Shown here: positions 7,067-17,264 of the stretch, in pieces
Position numbering within the stretch: position 1 is the first letter of the stretch
How the letters are laid out: each line of letters opens with the position of its first letter
Source: QHXQ01 sp963788965
Lineage (GTDB): Bacteria > Acidobacteriota > Blastocatellia > Pyrinomonadales > Pyrinomonadaceae
Assembly (NCBI GenBank): GCA_963788965.1
Contig: CAWBIK010000004.1
Coordinates: 62,001 to 126,000, forward strand
Length of the DNA: 64,000 nucleotides
Reading direction: 5' to 3'
Program-made: the position numbers and the translations under genes
Notes under the pieces: generated by a model
Database searches by the model: none
What the model saw: the letters and a program-made list of their open reading frames with translations, nothing else
Told to the model about the DNA's origin: nothing

Positions 7067-10000
7067 TTAGAAGCTGAAACGCACCTGCGCTTCCACGCAA
7101 CGGTTGTTGGGGCAGCGCCCGCCGCCGCCGAACGCGCCGCCGGTCGAGATGGTGCGCCCGAAGTCCGGCGAGCTTAAGTTGCCGACGATGATGCCGGGGT
7201 TCGTGTGGTTGAACAGGTTGTTGAAATTGAGGCTGAGCGTCATGTTGTAACGCTTCTCGGCCCGACCACCAGCGCCGCCGAACATAGCAGCGGGGCCGCC
7301 GCCACCGCGCGGGCCGCCACCACCACCGAAGACGCCGCCCGCGCCGAACGGGCCGCTCGGACTACTGCTGCCACCGCGCGCGCCGCCTTGAGCCGGACGA
7401 CCACCGCCACGATTGCCGGCCGCGCCTTGTGCGGCGGTCGTGCTGCCCTGTTGATTGTTCGCGGCAACCTGTGTGCGCCCGCCCACGTTGCCGAAGCTGA
7501 AGGTCTTGCTGACCCGCAGGTTGACGGTGAAGATGCCGGGGAACTGGCCGTAGTTGCGCGGGATGATGGTCTGCCCGGCTTTCGGCCGGATATCGAAATT
7601 GCCGAAGGGCGTCGTGCGCAGATCACACGACAAAGGGTTGGCGTTAGTGCAAGCCGGTGTCTGTGCGTCGGCGAAGGCCGGGCGCTCTGTAAAGAGCGTG
7701 TCGCCGTTGGCGTCCTGCCCCGTCGTGATGTTGAAGGGCCGGCCCGACGTGGCGATGATGAACGGGTTCAGGCGCAAGTCCCAAAACGGCATCGTGAACG
7801 AACCGCCGAAGAAGAGACGATGGCGCACGTCGATTGAAGCGCGCCCGTACTCGCCACTCAGATCATAGCTATTGGCCGGGAACGAGTTTGCGCCGTCGGA
7901 GTTGCTGCGTGTCTTGCTCAGCGTGTAGTTCGAGAAGATGGTGAAGTTCGGGTTGAAGCGCGTGTTCGCGCTGATGACCAGTTGATTCTGATTGAGCACG
8001 CCGCTCGACTCGAACTGATAGATGTTGCCCGCGACATCGCCCAACGGGCGCACGCCGTTCAAAGGCGCGTTGATGTTGCGCGAGCGCAGCAGGTGCAGCG
8101 AACGCGTGTTGATATAGTTGACGGTCGCAGTGATCTTACCGGGCAGCAGACGCTCGACACTGAAGACTGACTGCACGGTGTAAGGCGCTTCGAGTTCGTC
8201 GGCGACACGGCGCGTGGTCTGGGCCACGCGGAAGGCGGTTAGATCGGCGATGGACAGCAGCGCCTGTGTCCCGTTGAAGATGCCACGGAACTGACCGAGG
8301 ATGCTGCGCGCGACGGCGTTCTGTTGCGCGATGGATGCGACTTGGTCGGCCGTAGCGCAGCCCGTCGTGGGCGCACCCGCTGCACCGCAGACGAACGGCA
8401 GCGGTCGTTCGATGATAAAGAACTGCTGCTGATTCGTGCCGTTGAAACGATTCTCTTGCAAGGTCAAGCTTTCGCCCGCGCGGTCGTAGAAGACGCCCAA
8501 GCCGCCGCGCAGGACCGTCTTCGGTTGCCGTCCGGCAGCGCCGGGCGACCACGCGAACGACAGGCGCGGCGCGAAGTTGAGATTGCTGCTGATATTCGTC
8601 TGGTTCTCGTAACGCAAGCCCGCCGAGACTGTGAAGTTCGGGCGCAAGCGCCAGTCGTCTTGCCAGAACAGGCCGAAGTCGGTCTGACTAACAAACGCTT
8701 CGGGGTTGCCGCCCGCGATGGTTAGCTGCGTGGGCAGGACGCTCGTGTCGCCCGCGAGAAAAGCGCGGAACTGATCGAGCGACGAGACGCCGGGCACAAG
8801 CACCGCGCCACTTGCACTGAGTACGGACTGTTGCCCGGCGAAGACGAACGTGCCGTTGAAATTCTGTTGGCTCGAATCAGTCAACCGCACGCCGCGTATG
8901 CGCACGCCCGCTTTCATCGAGTGCGTGCCGCGCGTGAACGACGTGTAGTTTTGCAACTCGAAACGATTCGTCGTGACGCTGACGGGACCGGCGCTCGAAC
9001 CACCGGCCGTGAACGCATCGCGCACGGCGATGACCGGCCGCGAGATGTCGCCGCCCGACGTGCGCGGGTTGTGCGCGAAGCGGAAGCGCGTCTCGTTGAT
9101 GACGGTCGGCGACAGGATCGCCGTCTCGGTCAACATGATCGCGTGCTCGGTATCGGTCAGACTGTATGTGCGGTCGAGGTTGAAGAACGGATCAAGGTCG
9201 AGCGATGTCTCGCTGACGCCGAGGTTATCCTGCGTTGTGCGCTCGTAGCTGTAACGGGCGACGAGTGTGTTCGACGTGTTCAACTGGTAATCAATGCGCG
9301 GGTTGATCGAAAGATGCGTGCGCGGCGTGACCACTGTGCGGTTGACGCGCGTGAGATCGAAGGGCGCGGCGAGCGTGATGAACGGCGCGTTGATGATCGC
9401 GTTGTCGTCCGAGCCGCGCCGCTCGAAGTCGATGAAGAAGGACGACTTCTTTTTGACGATAGGACCGGACAAGTTGCCGCCGATGTTGCGCGCTTGATAG
9501 GGCGCACGCGAGCGCGCATAAGGATTGCGCGAGTTCAAACTCTCGTCCGAGAAACTGAACGAAGCTTGCCCGCGCAGCTTGTCCGTGCCGGGGCGCGTCA
9601 GAATCTCTATGCGCCCGAAGCCGAGCCGATCAAACTCGGCCGAGAACGGATTTTGATTGATGCGAATCTCGCGGATCGACTCTTTAGACGGAATGCGTCC
9701 GCCTGTGAAGCCGTCAATAAAAATCTGTCCACCGTTCGGCCGGCCGCAGGACCGGCGAGTGCTTGCAAGGCAGCGGCCAAGTCATCAGGATCGTCGGGCA
9801 GCGCGTCGAGGTCAGTGCCCTTGATGACGAGCGAACTGGAATTATTCTCCGCGTCCGTGCTGATCGGCGTCTCGCCCGCGACAATGACTTCCTCTCTCGC
9901 CAGCGTCACGCTTAATTGAATATCGAGCGCCGCGCGTTTGCCCGCCACGATCTCGAAGTTGATCGTCTCGAAGGGCGCGAACCCTTGCGCGGCGGCGCGC

Positions 10001-10248
10001 ACCGTGTATGCGCCCGGCGCGAGCGCGTTGATCGCATAGACGCCCTCTTCGTTGGTCTGCACCGACTTCGGCACACCGGCCGCGTCCACGAGCGTCACGG
10101 TCGCGCCGACGAGCAGACCGCCGAACTCGTCCTTCACTGTCCCGCGCACAGAGCCGGGCTGCTGTTGCGCCACGGCTGCGACAGACACGCACAAGCAGAG
10201 TGCGAGCGCGAGGCCGAGGCTGCGTTTGATGATTGCTAAGGTATGCAT
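7067..10248 (-). CDS. Oar-like TonB-dependent outer-membrane receptor, frame broken near 9741
   Basis: Two frames belong to one gene of about 1060 residues. The first (10248 to 9607) has a signal peptide, a carboxypeptidase-regulatory-like domain (GSVRGTVKDEFGGLLVGATVTLVD, residues about 33-115) and the start of the plug domain. The second (open to 7067) carries the plug (NIGGNLSGPIVKKKSSFFIDFE) and the barrel, ending in EAQVRFSF with a terminal Phe as expected for a BAM-inserted barrel. A Gly/Ser/Ala-rich insert lies near the C terminus. Adding one base in the GGCCGGCC around 9738-9746 joins the frames (expected local reading GPNGGQIFIDGFTGG). These receptors are thought to import large substrates in Acidobacteria. 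Confidence 0.85.
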
Positions 10249-10334
10249 GATCTTTTGTATGACTGTCTTTCTGAACTGAGATGTATGAACTAACTCCGAC
10301 TTGATCTCATCTGGCTGATAATGAATAAGCGAAC

Positions 10335-10395
10335 GCGTGCGCCGGTCGGATTTGAAGTTTGATAATAATAGATTTCAAATCCGACCGGCGCACGC
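10335..10395. terminator. Terminator hairpin with perfect 22-bp arms
   Basis: Arms 10335-10356 and 10374-10395 are exact reverse complements around a 17-nt AT-rich loop. It lies just past the end of the DUF5666 gene and upstream of the receptor gene, both minus strand. Confidence 0.75.
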
Positions 10396-10406
10396 CCTCT
10401 GGTTCG

Positions 10407-11669
10407 TTATGGCATGCCGATGCCGAAGTCGAGGCCGGCGGGCAAGCCTGTGCTGAGGCCGCCGCCACCGCTTGCGCCGCGTTGCTGTTGCTGCTGCGGT
10501 TGCAGCATCGCCAGCAAGGTGTCTGCGCCCGCGATCACGTTGATCGCAGTGATGCGCGTCGGGTCAGCGCCAACCGTGCTCGACACGATGATCACGTCGC
10601 CCGGTTTCAACTCCGCGAGCGTCGTCTGCGGCATGCGCTCCATCATCGACTGCACGTCGAAGCCACCGCCGCCCATGCGCCGTTGGCCCATGCCGCCCTG
10701 TTCGCCGCCTGCGGCGGGCGGGCCGCCCGCACCGGGTTGACCGGCCGGCCTGCCTTGCCCTTCGGGGCGCGCGCCGCCGCCGGGGCCGCCGCCCTGCCCG
10801 CGCATCGCCATCATCTGCGTCATCATTTCGGGGATGCGGCGCAAGGTCGAATCTTTACTGACGACAACCGTGAGCGGTTGCTTGGTCTGTTCGTTCTTGA
10901 TCGTGAGTTGATTGTTGGCCGCGTCCACGGCCGTGACTGTGCCGAGCAGCGTGCGGAACGAACCCGTCACGATCTCTTCGGGCGTGAAGTGCGTGCCGTC
11001 GGCGCTGCGTTCGCCGAGCGCGCGCATCTGATCGCCGACGTGCAGGTCTGCGAACGTGCCTGCGCGCGCGTCGCTGAACTTCACCGAGTCGGGCGCATAA
11101 CGACGAAACTTCGTCGCATCGCTCGCCGCCACGACGACGGGCTGGACGCCTTCACGCCCGCGCACGCTGATGGTGATCTCTTTGGTCGCCGGGTTGACCG
11201 TCTGGATCGCGCCGAAGATGCCGCGCCGTTTCCACTCTTCGCGGTCGCGCTCTTGCTTCGCTGTGTGGTCCGCCTTCGTCATCATAATGACGATACGCGC
11301 GGGCACAGACTTTTGATCGTCGGCCACTTTGCCGAGCGCAACCAAACGGTCGCCAACGCTGATGTCGCCCGCCGTGATCGCATCGAGATCGGCCGGCGTT
11401 AATTTCTCAGGATGCGCGAGCGCCTCAGGCTTGGCGCGATAATACTTGGTCGTGTCGCTCACCGTGATGGTAAAGGTCGTGGTCATGCCGTCGGGCTTGA
11501 TCGTGATCGCATGACCGGCCGCGTCGAGCGCGGTCACTTCGCCCGCGACGCGATTGGGCGAAATGCCTGCGCTTGGTTGCGGCGCGGGCGTCGTGCTTGG
11601 CTGTTGCGCGGATGCGCCAGCAGTCAGTGCGGCGGTGCAAAGCGTAAGAATGAATAGAAACTTTTTCAT
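10407..11669 (-). CDS. Exported DUF5666-type protein
   Basis: 420 residues with a signal peptide (GASAQQ). Three or four repeated beta units follow, each with a pattern like VAGEVTALDAAGHAITIKPDG, IFGAIQTVNPATKEITISVRG and LLGTVTAVDAANNQLTIKNEQ, which match DUF5666 repeats (OB-like). A Gly/Pro-rich stretch (about residues 295-340) precedes a last unit containing LKPGDVIIVSSTVG, then a Gln/Gly-rich tail. No enzymatic motif. An AAGAGG site precedes the ATG. It is upstream of the receptor in the same direction. The role is unknown; a periplasmic binding or structural role is inferred. Confidence 0.7.
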   Translation of the reverse strand: MKKFLFILTLCTAALTAGASAQQPSTTPAPQPSAGISPNRVAGEVTALDAAGHAITIKPDGMTTTFTITVSDTTKYYRAKPEALAHPEKLTPADLDAITAGDISVGDRLVALGKVADDQKSVPARIVIMMTKADHTAKQERDREEWKRRGIFGAIQTVNPATKEITISVRGREGVQPVVVAASDATKFRRYAPDSVKFSDARAGTFADLHVGDQMRALGERSADGTHFTPEEIVTGSFRTLLGTVTAVDAANNQLTIKNEQTKQPLTVVVSKDSTLRRIPEMMTQMMAMRGQGGGPGGGARPEGQGRPAGQPGAGGPPAAGGEQGGMGQRRMGGGGFDVQSMMERMPQTTLAELKPGDVIIVSSTVGADPTRITAINVIAGADTLLAMLQPQQQQQRGASGGGGLSTGLPAGLDFGIGMP

Positions 11670-11786
11670 GCTGCCTCTTTAGTTCGGTCGAAAGAATTGT
11701 GCTTATTAACGAGCGCGTTCAACTGTAGCGTGGTCAAACTTCGCGCCTGTGGCTGGTCTGCATCATGCGTTCACGGTCGCGCTTGC

Positions 11787-12215
11787 TTAGTCGCGTTCGT
11801 GGCGCGGGCCTTCATCATCACGTCGATCTTCTTCATCGCGCTTGTTGTCTTTCTGCGCGGTGATCGCGTCGAACTTCTGTTGCTGTTCGGGCGTCAATAA
11901 CGCACGAATGCGCGCACGCGCTTTCAAGCGCGGTTCTTCAAAGCGCGGCCGCAGTTCGGTGCGCAGCGTGCGGTATTCGTTGCGCGTCTCATCGAGGATG
12001 GCGCGGATCGCGTTAGCTTGTTCGTCGTTCAACTTAAGGTCGCGCTGCATGGCAGCAAAGTGCGCTTGCATGTCGCGCCCGCGGCCTTCGCCGCGGCCGG
12101 CGCGCGCGCGCGCATGATAGAGCACGTCGAGCGCCGCGCCCGTCGCGCAGCCCAGCGTGAAGACGACCATGAGCACCAGCCAGATTTTGATTCTTGTGCG
12201 CCCAGTCAAACTCAT
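11787..12215 (-). CDS. Spy/CpxP-like membrane-anchored periplasmic protein
   Basis: 142 residues: one N-terminal membrane segment (about 9-28), then a helical periplasmic part with FAAMQRDLKLNDEQANAIRAIL and LLTPEQQQKFDAI, the LTxxQ-type motifs of the Spy/CpxP metal-stress family. It ends in a very charged tail. Its ATG directly follows the stop codon of the upstream gene (TAAATG), so the two are translationally coupled. With the ECF sigma at 12725-13309 they form an envelope-stress module; in such modules this family commonly acts as sensor or anti-sigma partner. Confidence 0.75.
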   Translation of the reverse strand: MSLTGRTRIKIWLVLMVVFTLGCATGAALDVLYHARARAGRGEGRGRDMQAHFAAMQRDLKLNDEQANAIRAILDETRNEYRTLRTELRPRFEEPRLKARARIRALLTPEQQQKFDAITAQKDNKRDEEDRRDDEGPRHERD

Positions 12216-12657
12216 TTAAGGTCTTCCTTGTTCCTGCCGTTCGACCACAATAGTCAACACTTCGTCGTGCGATAGATTGTCCGTATCCGCCAGCACCGCT
12301 TGTTCGACGCCCGGCTCGCCGGGGCCATAAAACGCTTCATCACCGAACCCGTTCGCCGCCGGCAACTGACCGCTCGCCAACCACAACATCAACGCGAAGA
12401 CGACCGCCGCCACGGCCGTCAACGCGGGCACAGCGCGCCGTGCAATCGTCAACAAGGCGAGCCAGCCTTCGTCCGTGTCCCATGCCAGCACGCCGCGTCT
12501 GCTCGGCCGCGATCTGTGCGCGTATGCGCGCGTAGAGAAACGGCGCGGCCGTCGCCTGTGCAACCGCTTCGTCGTCATTCGCGGCGGCGCGCACGAGCGA
12601 GCGCCCGAACGCGTCGAGTTGCTCGTCTGTCATCTGCCGGTTTCGTCTGTTGTTCAT
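12216..12657 (-). CDS. Putative anti-sigma-like membrane protein, frame broken near 12490
   Basis: The start frame (12657) gives MTDEQLDAFGRSLVRAAANDDEAVAQA and APFLYARIRAQIAAE. The sequence then continues in another frame as LAWDTDEGWLALLTIARRAVPALTAVAAVVFALMLWL, a membrane helix, to the stop at 12216. Skipping one base at about 12485-12496 joins them into a protein of about 147 residues. It lies directly between an ECF sigma gene and a Spy-like gene. The cytosolic N terminus plus single helix fits an anti-sigma factor, but no zinc motif is seen, so the role is inferred from position. Confidence 0.6.
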
Positions 12658-12724
12658 GGAGAGCTTACCTACCCGCCGAAGTTTTGCGGTTCACTGATGA
12701 ATGACGACTGCGGGTCGTCGCCGG

Positions 12725-13309
12725 TTACAAATATTTTCTCATTATGCGCCGCAAATGTGCGCGCGCGCGGTGGGCGCGGACTTTAACTTTAGGGCGCGAC
12801 CAGCCGGTTAACTGCGCGATCTCGGCGACGGTCAAGCCTTCGGCATCGAGCAACGTCAAGACCAGACGATCCTCGGCCGACAGGCGCGCGAGCAGTTTCG
12901 CGGCGAGGTCGCGCGAGATAGCAGCATCTTCAACATTCTGCGTCGCGGACGCGGCGCGCAGTTGCATGGTGAGCGCGTGCGCTTCCTCGTTGTTGAAATC
13001 ATCTAGTTGTTGTTCGGCGCGGCGTTGCGTGCGGCGCAACTCGTCGTAGCAGGCGTTGACGGCGATCTGCGCGAGCCACGCGGCGAACGAAGCGGCGTGC
13101 GCGCCCGTGAAATCGGCGAGCGATAGGTAGGCTTTGGTGAAGCTCTCCTGCACGATCTCTTCGATCTGTTCTTGTTGCGTGAAGAAGCGCGAGGCGGTGC
13201 GCGCGACGCGGCGGCGATGGCGCTCGAAGAGTTGCGCGAACGCTTGTTCGTCGCCCGCGCGCGTGGCGGTGACGAGCGCGTCGTCGGTCGGTTCGCCGGT
13301 CGGTTGCAC
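12725..13309 (-). CDS. ECF RNA polymerase sigma factor
   Basis: 194 residues from a GTG start. The region 2 part (DEQAFAQLFERHRRRVARTASRFF, EIVQESFTKAYLSL) and region 4 helix-turn-helix (SAEDRLVLTLLDAEGLTVAEIAQLTG, RPKVKVRAHRARAHLR) are both clear. It would direct RNA polymerase to a stress regulon in response to an envelope signal relayed by the two downstream membrane proteins. Confidence 0.9.
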   Translation of the reverse strand: MQPTGEPTDDALVTATRAGDEQAFAQLFERHRRRVARTASRFFTQQEQIEEIVQESFTKAYLSLADFTGAHAASFAAWLAQIAVNACYDELRRTQRRAEQQLDDFNNEEAHALTMQLRAASATQNVEDAAISRDLAAKLLARLSAEDRLVLTLLDAEGLTVAEIAQLTGWSRPKVKVRAHRARAHLRRIMRKYL

Positions 13310-13371
13310 AGGTTTTAGACGGGCAGGCAGGCGTGCGGGTCGGGCAGAGTTAGCGCGGCTTTAAGTCGGCA

Positions 13372-14361
13372 TCAGTCTTTCGCCGCGTGTCGCCAGCCGA
13401 CGCGGTAGCGCGCCGTCAGCGCCAGCCCCAGACTCGCCACCAGTAACCCCGCGACGCCGATCAACCACAGGTACGGCAGCGACAACACGACGACCCAGAA
13501 GACCGTGCCCAACAAGAGCGCGACCGACTCGGAGCGGTTGCGTTCAGCCAGCAGCGTGCGCTGCAACCAGCGCCCGGTCGCCGCGTGGATCGCCACGCGC
13601 CCGAACAGGTACGCGACCAACAGCAGCAGCAGCGCGAGCGCACCAACGGTCGCACTCAAGACCGGCGGCAGCACGGCGAGCGACACGGGCACGCCGAAGC
13701 CGATGACCAACGCGCCGACCAAGCCGATGATGGCCACGCGCAGACTCGTCAAGCGCAGGCGCGTTGCGGCGCGACTGATCGCGCCCGGTGTTGCGGCCGT
13801 CAAAGCGAGCGAGACGACGAACCAGAAGAGGATGGCCAGCACGCGCAGACCCAAAGCGGCGGGCGTCCAGCGCGGCACGAGGAGCGAGGTCGGGTTGCGC
13901 GCCAGTTCGCGCATCTCGCCTTCATAACCGGCGTACATGACGGTCGTGCCGGGGCCGTTGCGACAGGGCGACTCGCCGTGCTGATACGTGCCGCCGAAGA
14001 TCAGCACGTCGCCGCCGATGCACGCGCCATCGCGTTGTATAACCGAGCCGCCGATAGCCGCCACGTCGCCCATGACCGTGCCTTCAACGATCACGTCGCC
14101 GCCGAAAGCCAGCACGCCGTTTCTGACCTGACCGCGCACGACCACCGATTGACCGATGCCGAACACGTCCTTGCACGTGTTGCCTTCGACGATGCGCGGC
14201 GGTTGTGCGTTCGCCTCCGCCGGTCGCGTCAACGTCTCCTGCTGCCGCGCACAGACGACCACGCACGCGCCACACACGAACACACACACGAGGGCGATTG
14301 ATTTAAGCAACGCCCTGAATGCGTCGGCAGCAAAGATGCGGTCGTAGGTGATCGCGTTCAC
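13372..14361 (-). CDS. Polymer-forming (bactofilin-like) domain protein with C-terminal membrane helices
   Basis: 329 residues from a GTG start. An N-terminal hydrophobic segment is followed by a beta-helical stretch (about residues 60-140) with the repeating pattern QSVVVRGQVRNGVLAFGGDV / VEGTVMGDVAAIGGSV, similar to bactofilin-type repeats. From about residue 165 there are four or five membrane helices. Similar proteins are common in Acidobacteria and other phyla, with no proven role; a scaffold at the inner membrane is a reasonable guess. It sits between two ECF modules on the same strand. Confidence 0.6.
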   Translation of the reverse strand: MNAITYDRIFAADAFRALLKSIALVCVFVCGACVVVCARQQETLTRPAEANAQPPRIVEGNTCKDVFGIGQSVVVRGQVRNGVLAFGGDVIVEGTVMGDVAAIGGSVIQRDGACIGGDVLIFGGTYQHGESPCRNGPGTTVMYAGYEGEMRELARNPTSLLVPRWTPAALGLRVLAILFWFVVSLALTAATPGAISRAATRLRLTSLRVAIIGLVGALVIGFGVPVSLAVLPPVLSATVGALALLLLLVAYLFGRVAIHAATGRWLQRTLLAERNRSESVALLLGTVFWVVVLSLPYLWLIGVAGLLVASLGLALTARYRVGWRHAAKD

Positions 14362-14445
14362 GTTCGATTCGTTCGATCAGACAAGTAAACTGCGCGTGCC
14401 GATTGCAATGGAGCGAGGGAGATCGCAGCGCGTTATCAAGCGCAC

Positions 14446-15042
14446 TCAATCGGGGATGCGTGTGCGGTGATAACTGTTGATGAGGCGGAGGAGCAGAATG
14501 ATTGCGCCTGTCAACCCGATGAACACTAAGAGCCGGAGCGCGCCCGGCTCACTTGCCAACGGCCCGCCGAGCGCACGCAGGATGAGCGCCACACCCCGCA
14601 CCATCTCGACGAGCGTGTGGCTGAACACGTCGAAGGCGGCGACGGCGGCCCGCGCAGCGGTTCGCACGGGCGCGATGACGGCCGTGGTGGTCGATGCACC
14701 GAGCAATGCGAACGCCAGCGCCGCCAACGCCGCACACAACAACAGCGCGCGTTTCTTCTCTGTGCGCACGCGCCCCATGTCGGACTGTGCGCGCGCCTGC
14801 ACCACGCGGCTGAAGTCGCGCGGCAAGGCCGGTTCTTGCCGCCGCATCTGCTCGCCCAACGCCGTCTGTAACAGACAGAGCAAGCGGCGCTGTTCGGTGA
14901 GCGTCGCCGCACAAGGCTGGCACACGCGCAAGTGTTGCTCGAAGCTGGCGGACTCGGCCGCGCTCAACTCGTCGTCGAGATAAGCGGCCGCATCTTCCGG
15001 TCGGCAATCCGCGCGTGCTGGCGTGTTGGCTTCGGCGTCCAT
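14446..15042 (-). CDS. Zinc-finger anti-sigma factor
   Basis: 198 residues from the ATG at 15042. The N terminus has the ZAS-type motif: YLDDELSAAE, then HLRVCQPC with His and two Cys for zinc. Two hydrophobic segments follow (about 105-125 and 170-190). It starts 27 bp after the sigma gene at 15069-15665 in the same direction. It should hold that sigma factor at the membrane. Confidence 0.82.
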   Translation of the reverse strand: MDAEANTPARADCRPEDAAAYLDDELSAAESASFEQHLRVCQPCAATLTEQRRLLCLLQTALGEQMRRQEPALPRDFSRVVQARAQSDMGRVRTEKKRALLLCAALAALAFALLGASTTTAVIAPVRTAARAAVAAFDVFSHTLVEMVRGVALILRALGGPLASEPGALRLLVFIGLTGAIILLLRLINSYHRTRIPD

Positions 15043-15068
15043 CAATGCCCCGTTTACCCCTCGTGCTT

Positions 15069-15665
15069 TTAAAGCCCCGTGATGCCGCGCGCGACGAGCG
15101 GCGAGCGCATAGCTTCGCGCGCGCGGAAGATGCGATTCTTGACCGTGCCGAGCGGTAGCCCCGTGACCTCGGCGATCTCGTCGTAACTCAAATCGTGCCC
15201 GTGGCGCAGGATGATCAACTCGCGGTAAGCGGCGGGCAGCGCACGCACTACGTCTTCGATCTCGGCGCGTCGTTCTTTGCGTTCGCTCTCCTGTTCAGGC
15301 GTCATCAAGCCGCTGGGGAACGGGCGCGCGTAACCGTCTTCGGTTTCAAGTTCCTGTGTGCGCGGGCCCATGCGCCGCAGGTAGTCGATGGCGGCGTTGT
15401 GTGCGATGCGATAGATCCAAGTGGAGAACTTGTATTCGGAGCGATAACGCGCGAGCGAGCCGTAGACTTTGATGAAGACATCCTGCGTGAGATCGAGCGC
15501 CGCCTCGTAGTCGCCGATCATGCGATAGACGTAAGAGACGATGGGGCGTTGGTAACGTCGCACCAACTCCTCGAAGCCTGCATCCGCGCCGTCGAGCGCG
15601 CGTTCGACCAACGCGCTGTCCGCAAGCGTCGCAAAGCTCTCGAACGTGGGGGATAAGGTACTCAT
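15069..15665 (-). CDS. ECF RNA polymerase sigma factor (RpoE-like)
   Basis: 198 residues. Region 2: FEELVRRYQRPIVSYVYRMIGDYEAALDLTQDVFIKVY and FSTWIYRIAHNAAID; region 4: LPAAYRELIILRHGHDLSYDEIAEVTGLPLGTVKNRIFRAREAM. This is the standard RpoE layout. A GAGGGC site precedes the ATG. It is co-transcribed with the zinc-finger anti-sigma gene. Confidence 0.93.
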   Translation of the reverse strand: MSTLSPTFESFATLADSALVERALDGADAGFEELVRRYQRPIVSYVYRMIGDYEAALDLTQDVFIKVYGSLARYRSEYKFSTWIYRIAHNAAIDYLRRMGPRTQELETEDGYARPFPSGLMTPEQESERKERRAEIEDVVRALPAAYRELIILRHGHDLSYDEIAEVTGLPLGTVKNRIFRAREAMRSPLVARGITGL

Positions 15666-15799
15666 AAAGCCCTCGAACAGTGGTGTTACGCTAACACAAA
15701 GGGCGAAGTTTCAAAAGTGACGAAGGCAGGCGGACGAAGCATGGGCGCATGCGCTCCAAGCACAAGCTCGATGAAGCGCACGACGGACTCAGACCGCGT

Positions 15800-16201
15800 T
15801 CAGCGGGCGACGAGCGAACGGGCGACAAGCCCGATGCCGCCGGCCAGCAAGACGATCATGATGAGCGTATTGAAGAGACTGGTCTGTTGAAAATAGATGG
15901 TGAGATTCATCAGTATGCCGGTGAGGATGATGACCACGCCAGCCCCGGTCAGCAGCCAACCGGCAATCGAGCGCCCGTTAAAGAACAGGATGCCGATGCC
16001 GAAAATGAGCGGCACGAGCGACAAGCCGAAACCGTTGTAGCCCCACACAGACCAATAGCCGCTCGTCACCGTGACGCGGTTCGTCAAGATGTACGCCCCG
16101 GCCACCGCCATCCCCAGACCGAGAAAGAATTGACCGATACCGCCCGGCGTGCCGCCCGCACCGCGCGGGCTTCGTCGATCATGCAGCCTGTCTTCGTCCA
16201 T
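15800..16201 (-). CDS. Small integral membrane protein
   Basis: 133 residues from the ATG at 16201; a longer frame overlaps the pilM-like gene and is not preferred. A short charged, Gly-rich N terminus precedes four membrane helices (GIGQFFLGLGMAVAGAYIL, FGLSLVPLIFGIGILFF, IAGWLLTGAGVVIILTGIL, LIMIVLLAGGIGLVARSL). I do not recognise a family with a known role. It is the last gene after the secretion/pilus cluster and may be co-transcribed with it. Confidence 0.65.
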   Translation of the reverse strand: MDEDRLHDRRSPRGAGGTPGGIGQFFLGLGMAVAGAYILTNRVTVTSGYWSVWGYNGFGLSLVPLIFGIGILFFNGRSIAGWLLTGAGVVIILTGILMNLTIYFQQTSLFNTLIMIVLLAGGIGLVARSLVAR

Positions 16202-16217
16202 GATGTTCGGCTCGCCC

Positions 16218-17172
16218 TTAGGCCCACGCCAGCGCGGCAAGGCCGGCGGGCGCGGCGATGAGATTGAAATCGAGATCGCGTGTGGGCAGGCTCAAACGCA
16301 CATCGTCGGCATTAACGAGGCGCGGGTTAGCGTCGAGCGTTTCGGCGACGAGCGTGCGCGCGGCTTCCGGTTCGAGGCCGTGACCGGCGACAAGCAGTTG
16401 GGTCAGACGGTCGGGCACGATGTCGCCCTCTTCGCTCGGCGCGTTCACGCGGTCGCGGTAGAACAGCAGAAAACGATAGAGTTCGTCGGCGCGATCTTCC
16501 GCTTCGCAGATGATGCTACGGACGAGCAGGGGCGCCCGCGCGCAGCAGCACAGCCGTGAAGCCTTCGGCGTGCGCGCTGACCAAGAGCGCATCGGCGGGT
16601 GTGCGCGCGCGCATCAACCACCAAGCCTCGCCCATGTGGCGCGGCAAGACGAGGCCGGCGTGCCAACCGAGCGCGGCGAACGCCGCTTCATATTCGGCGA
16701 ATACGGACAGGCGCACGGCCGAAGCAAGATAACGCGCACGCCCTTGTGCGTCGGCGCTCAAGCGTTCGCGTGCGACACGCAACTCGTCGAGCGCGTGCCC
16801 GAACGTGCGCTCGGTCTTCCAGCGCAACATCTCTTCAAGTTCGCCGCGCGAGTCGGGCGTCGATTCGAGCGTGATGATGGCGGTGCGCGTCGCGGCTTCG
16901 GGCAACGCGACCGACCAGCGCCGCCGCTTCAACAGGCCCGTGCTGCGCACCAACTCGCCCAGCACGTCCGCCAGTTCATTCACGTCCGCCACGTTCGTCT
17001 CGTCAAAACCGGGCTGCACCAACCCCGCAGGCAGCGGCACGTAGCCTGCGCGCCGCACAACCAGCGCATCGCGCCGCCGGTCCAGCGCAACGACCGCTGC
17101 GCCCTCGCCCGTCAACCCGACCGCCGCCGACGGCCAACGCGGCTTCAATATACGCGTGAGAATGTTTGCCAT
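16218..17172 (-). CDS. PilM-like actin-fold protein, frame broken near 16530
   Basis: The start frame (17172) gives an actin-like N terminus AVGLTGEGAAVVALDR and the RWSVALPEAATRTAIITLE segment, then EEMLRWKTERTFG, typical of PilM/GspL-like proteins. The sequence continues in a second frame with LLVRSIICEAEDRADELYRFLLFYRDRV to the stop at 16218. Skipping one G in the run at about 16527-16537 joins them. PilM binds PilN and ATP on the cytoplasmic face of the pilus machine. Its position after the pseudopilins supports this. Confidence 0.7.
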
Positions 17173-17177
17173 AAGAA

Positions 17178-17258
17178 ATCAGTGACAAGTAACAGGTGAC
17201 GAGTGACAAGTTAAAAATTTCTTCTTACTTGTCATTCGTCACTGGTCACTGGTCACCG
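17178..17258. repeat. Word-built intergenic hairpin (AGTGAC type)
   Basis: Left words AGTGACAAGT, AGGTGACGAGTGACAAG pair with ACTTGTCATTCGTCACTGGTC on the right. It fills the gap between the pseudopilin and the pilM-like gene. Confidence 0.7.
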
Positions 17259-17264
17259 TCTTTG

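Noticed and set aside
8831..9919. 362-codon plus-strand frame inside the Oar-like receptor
   Set aside because: Shadow of the receptor gene; no recognisable domain and no ribosome-binding site.
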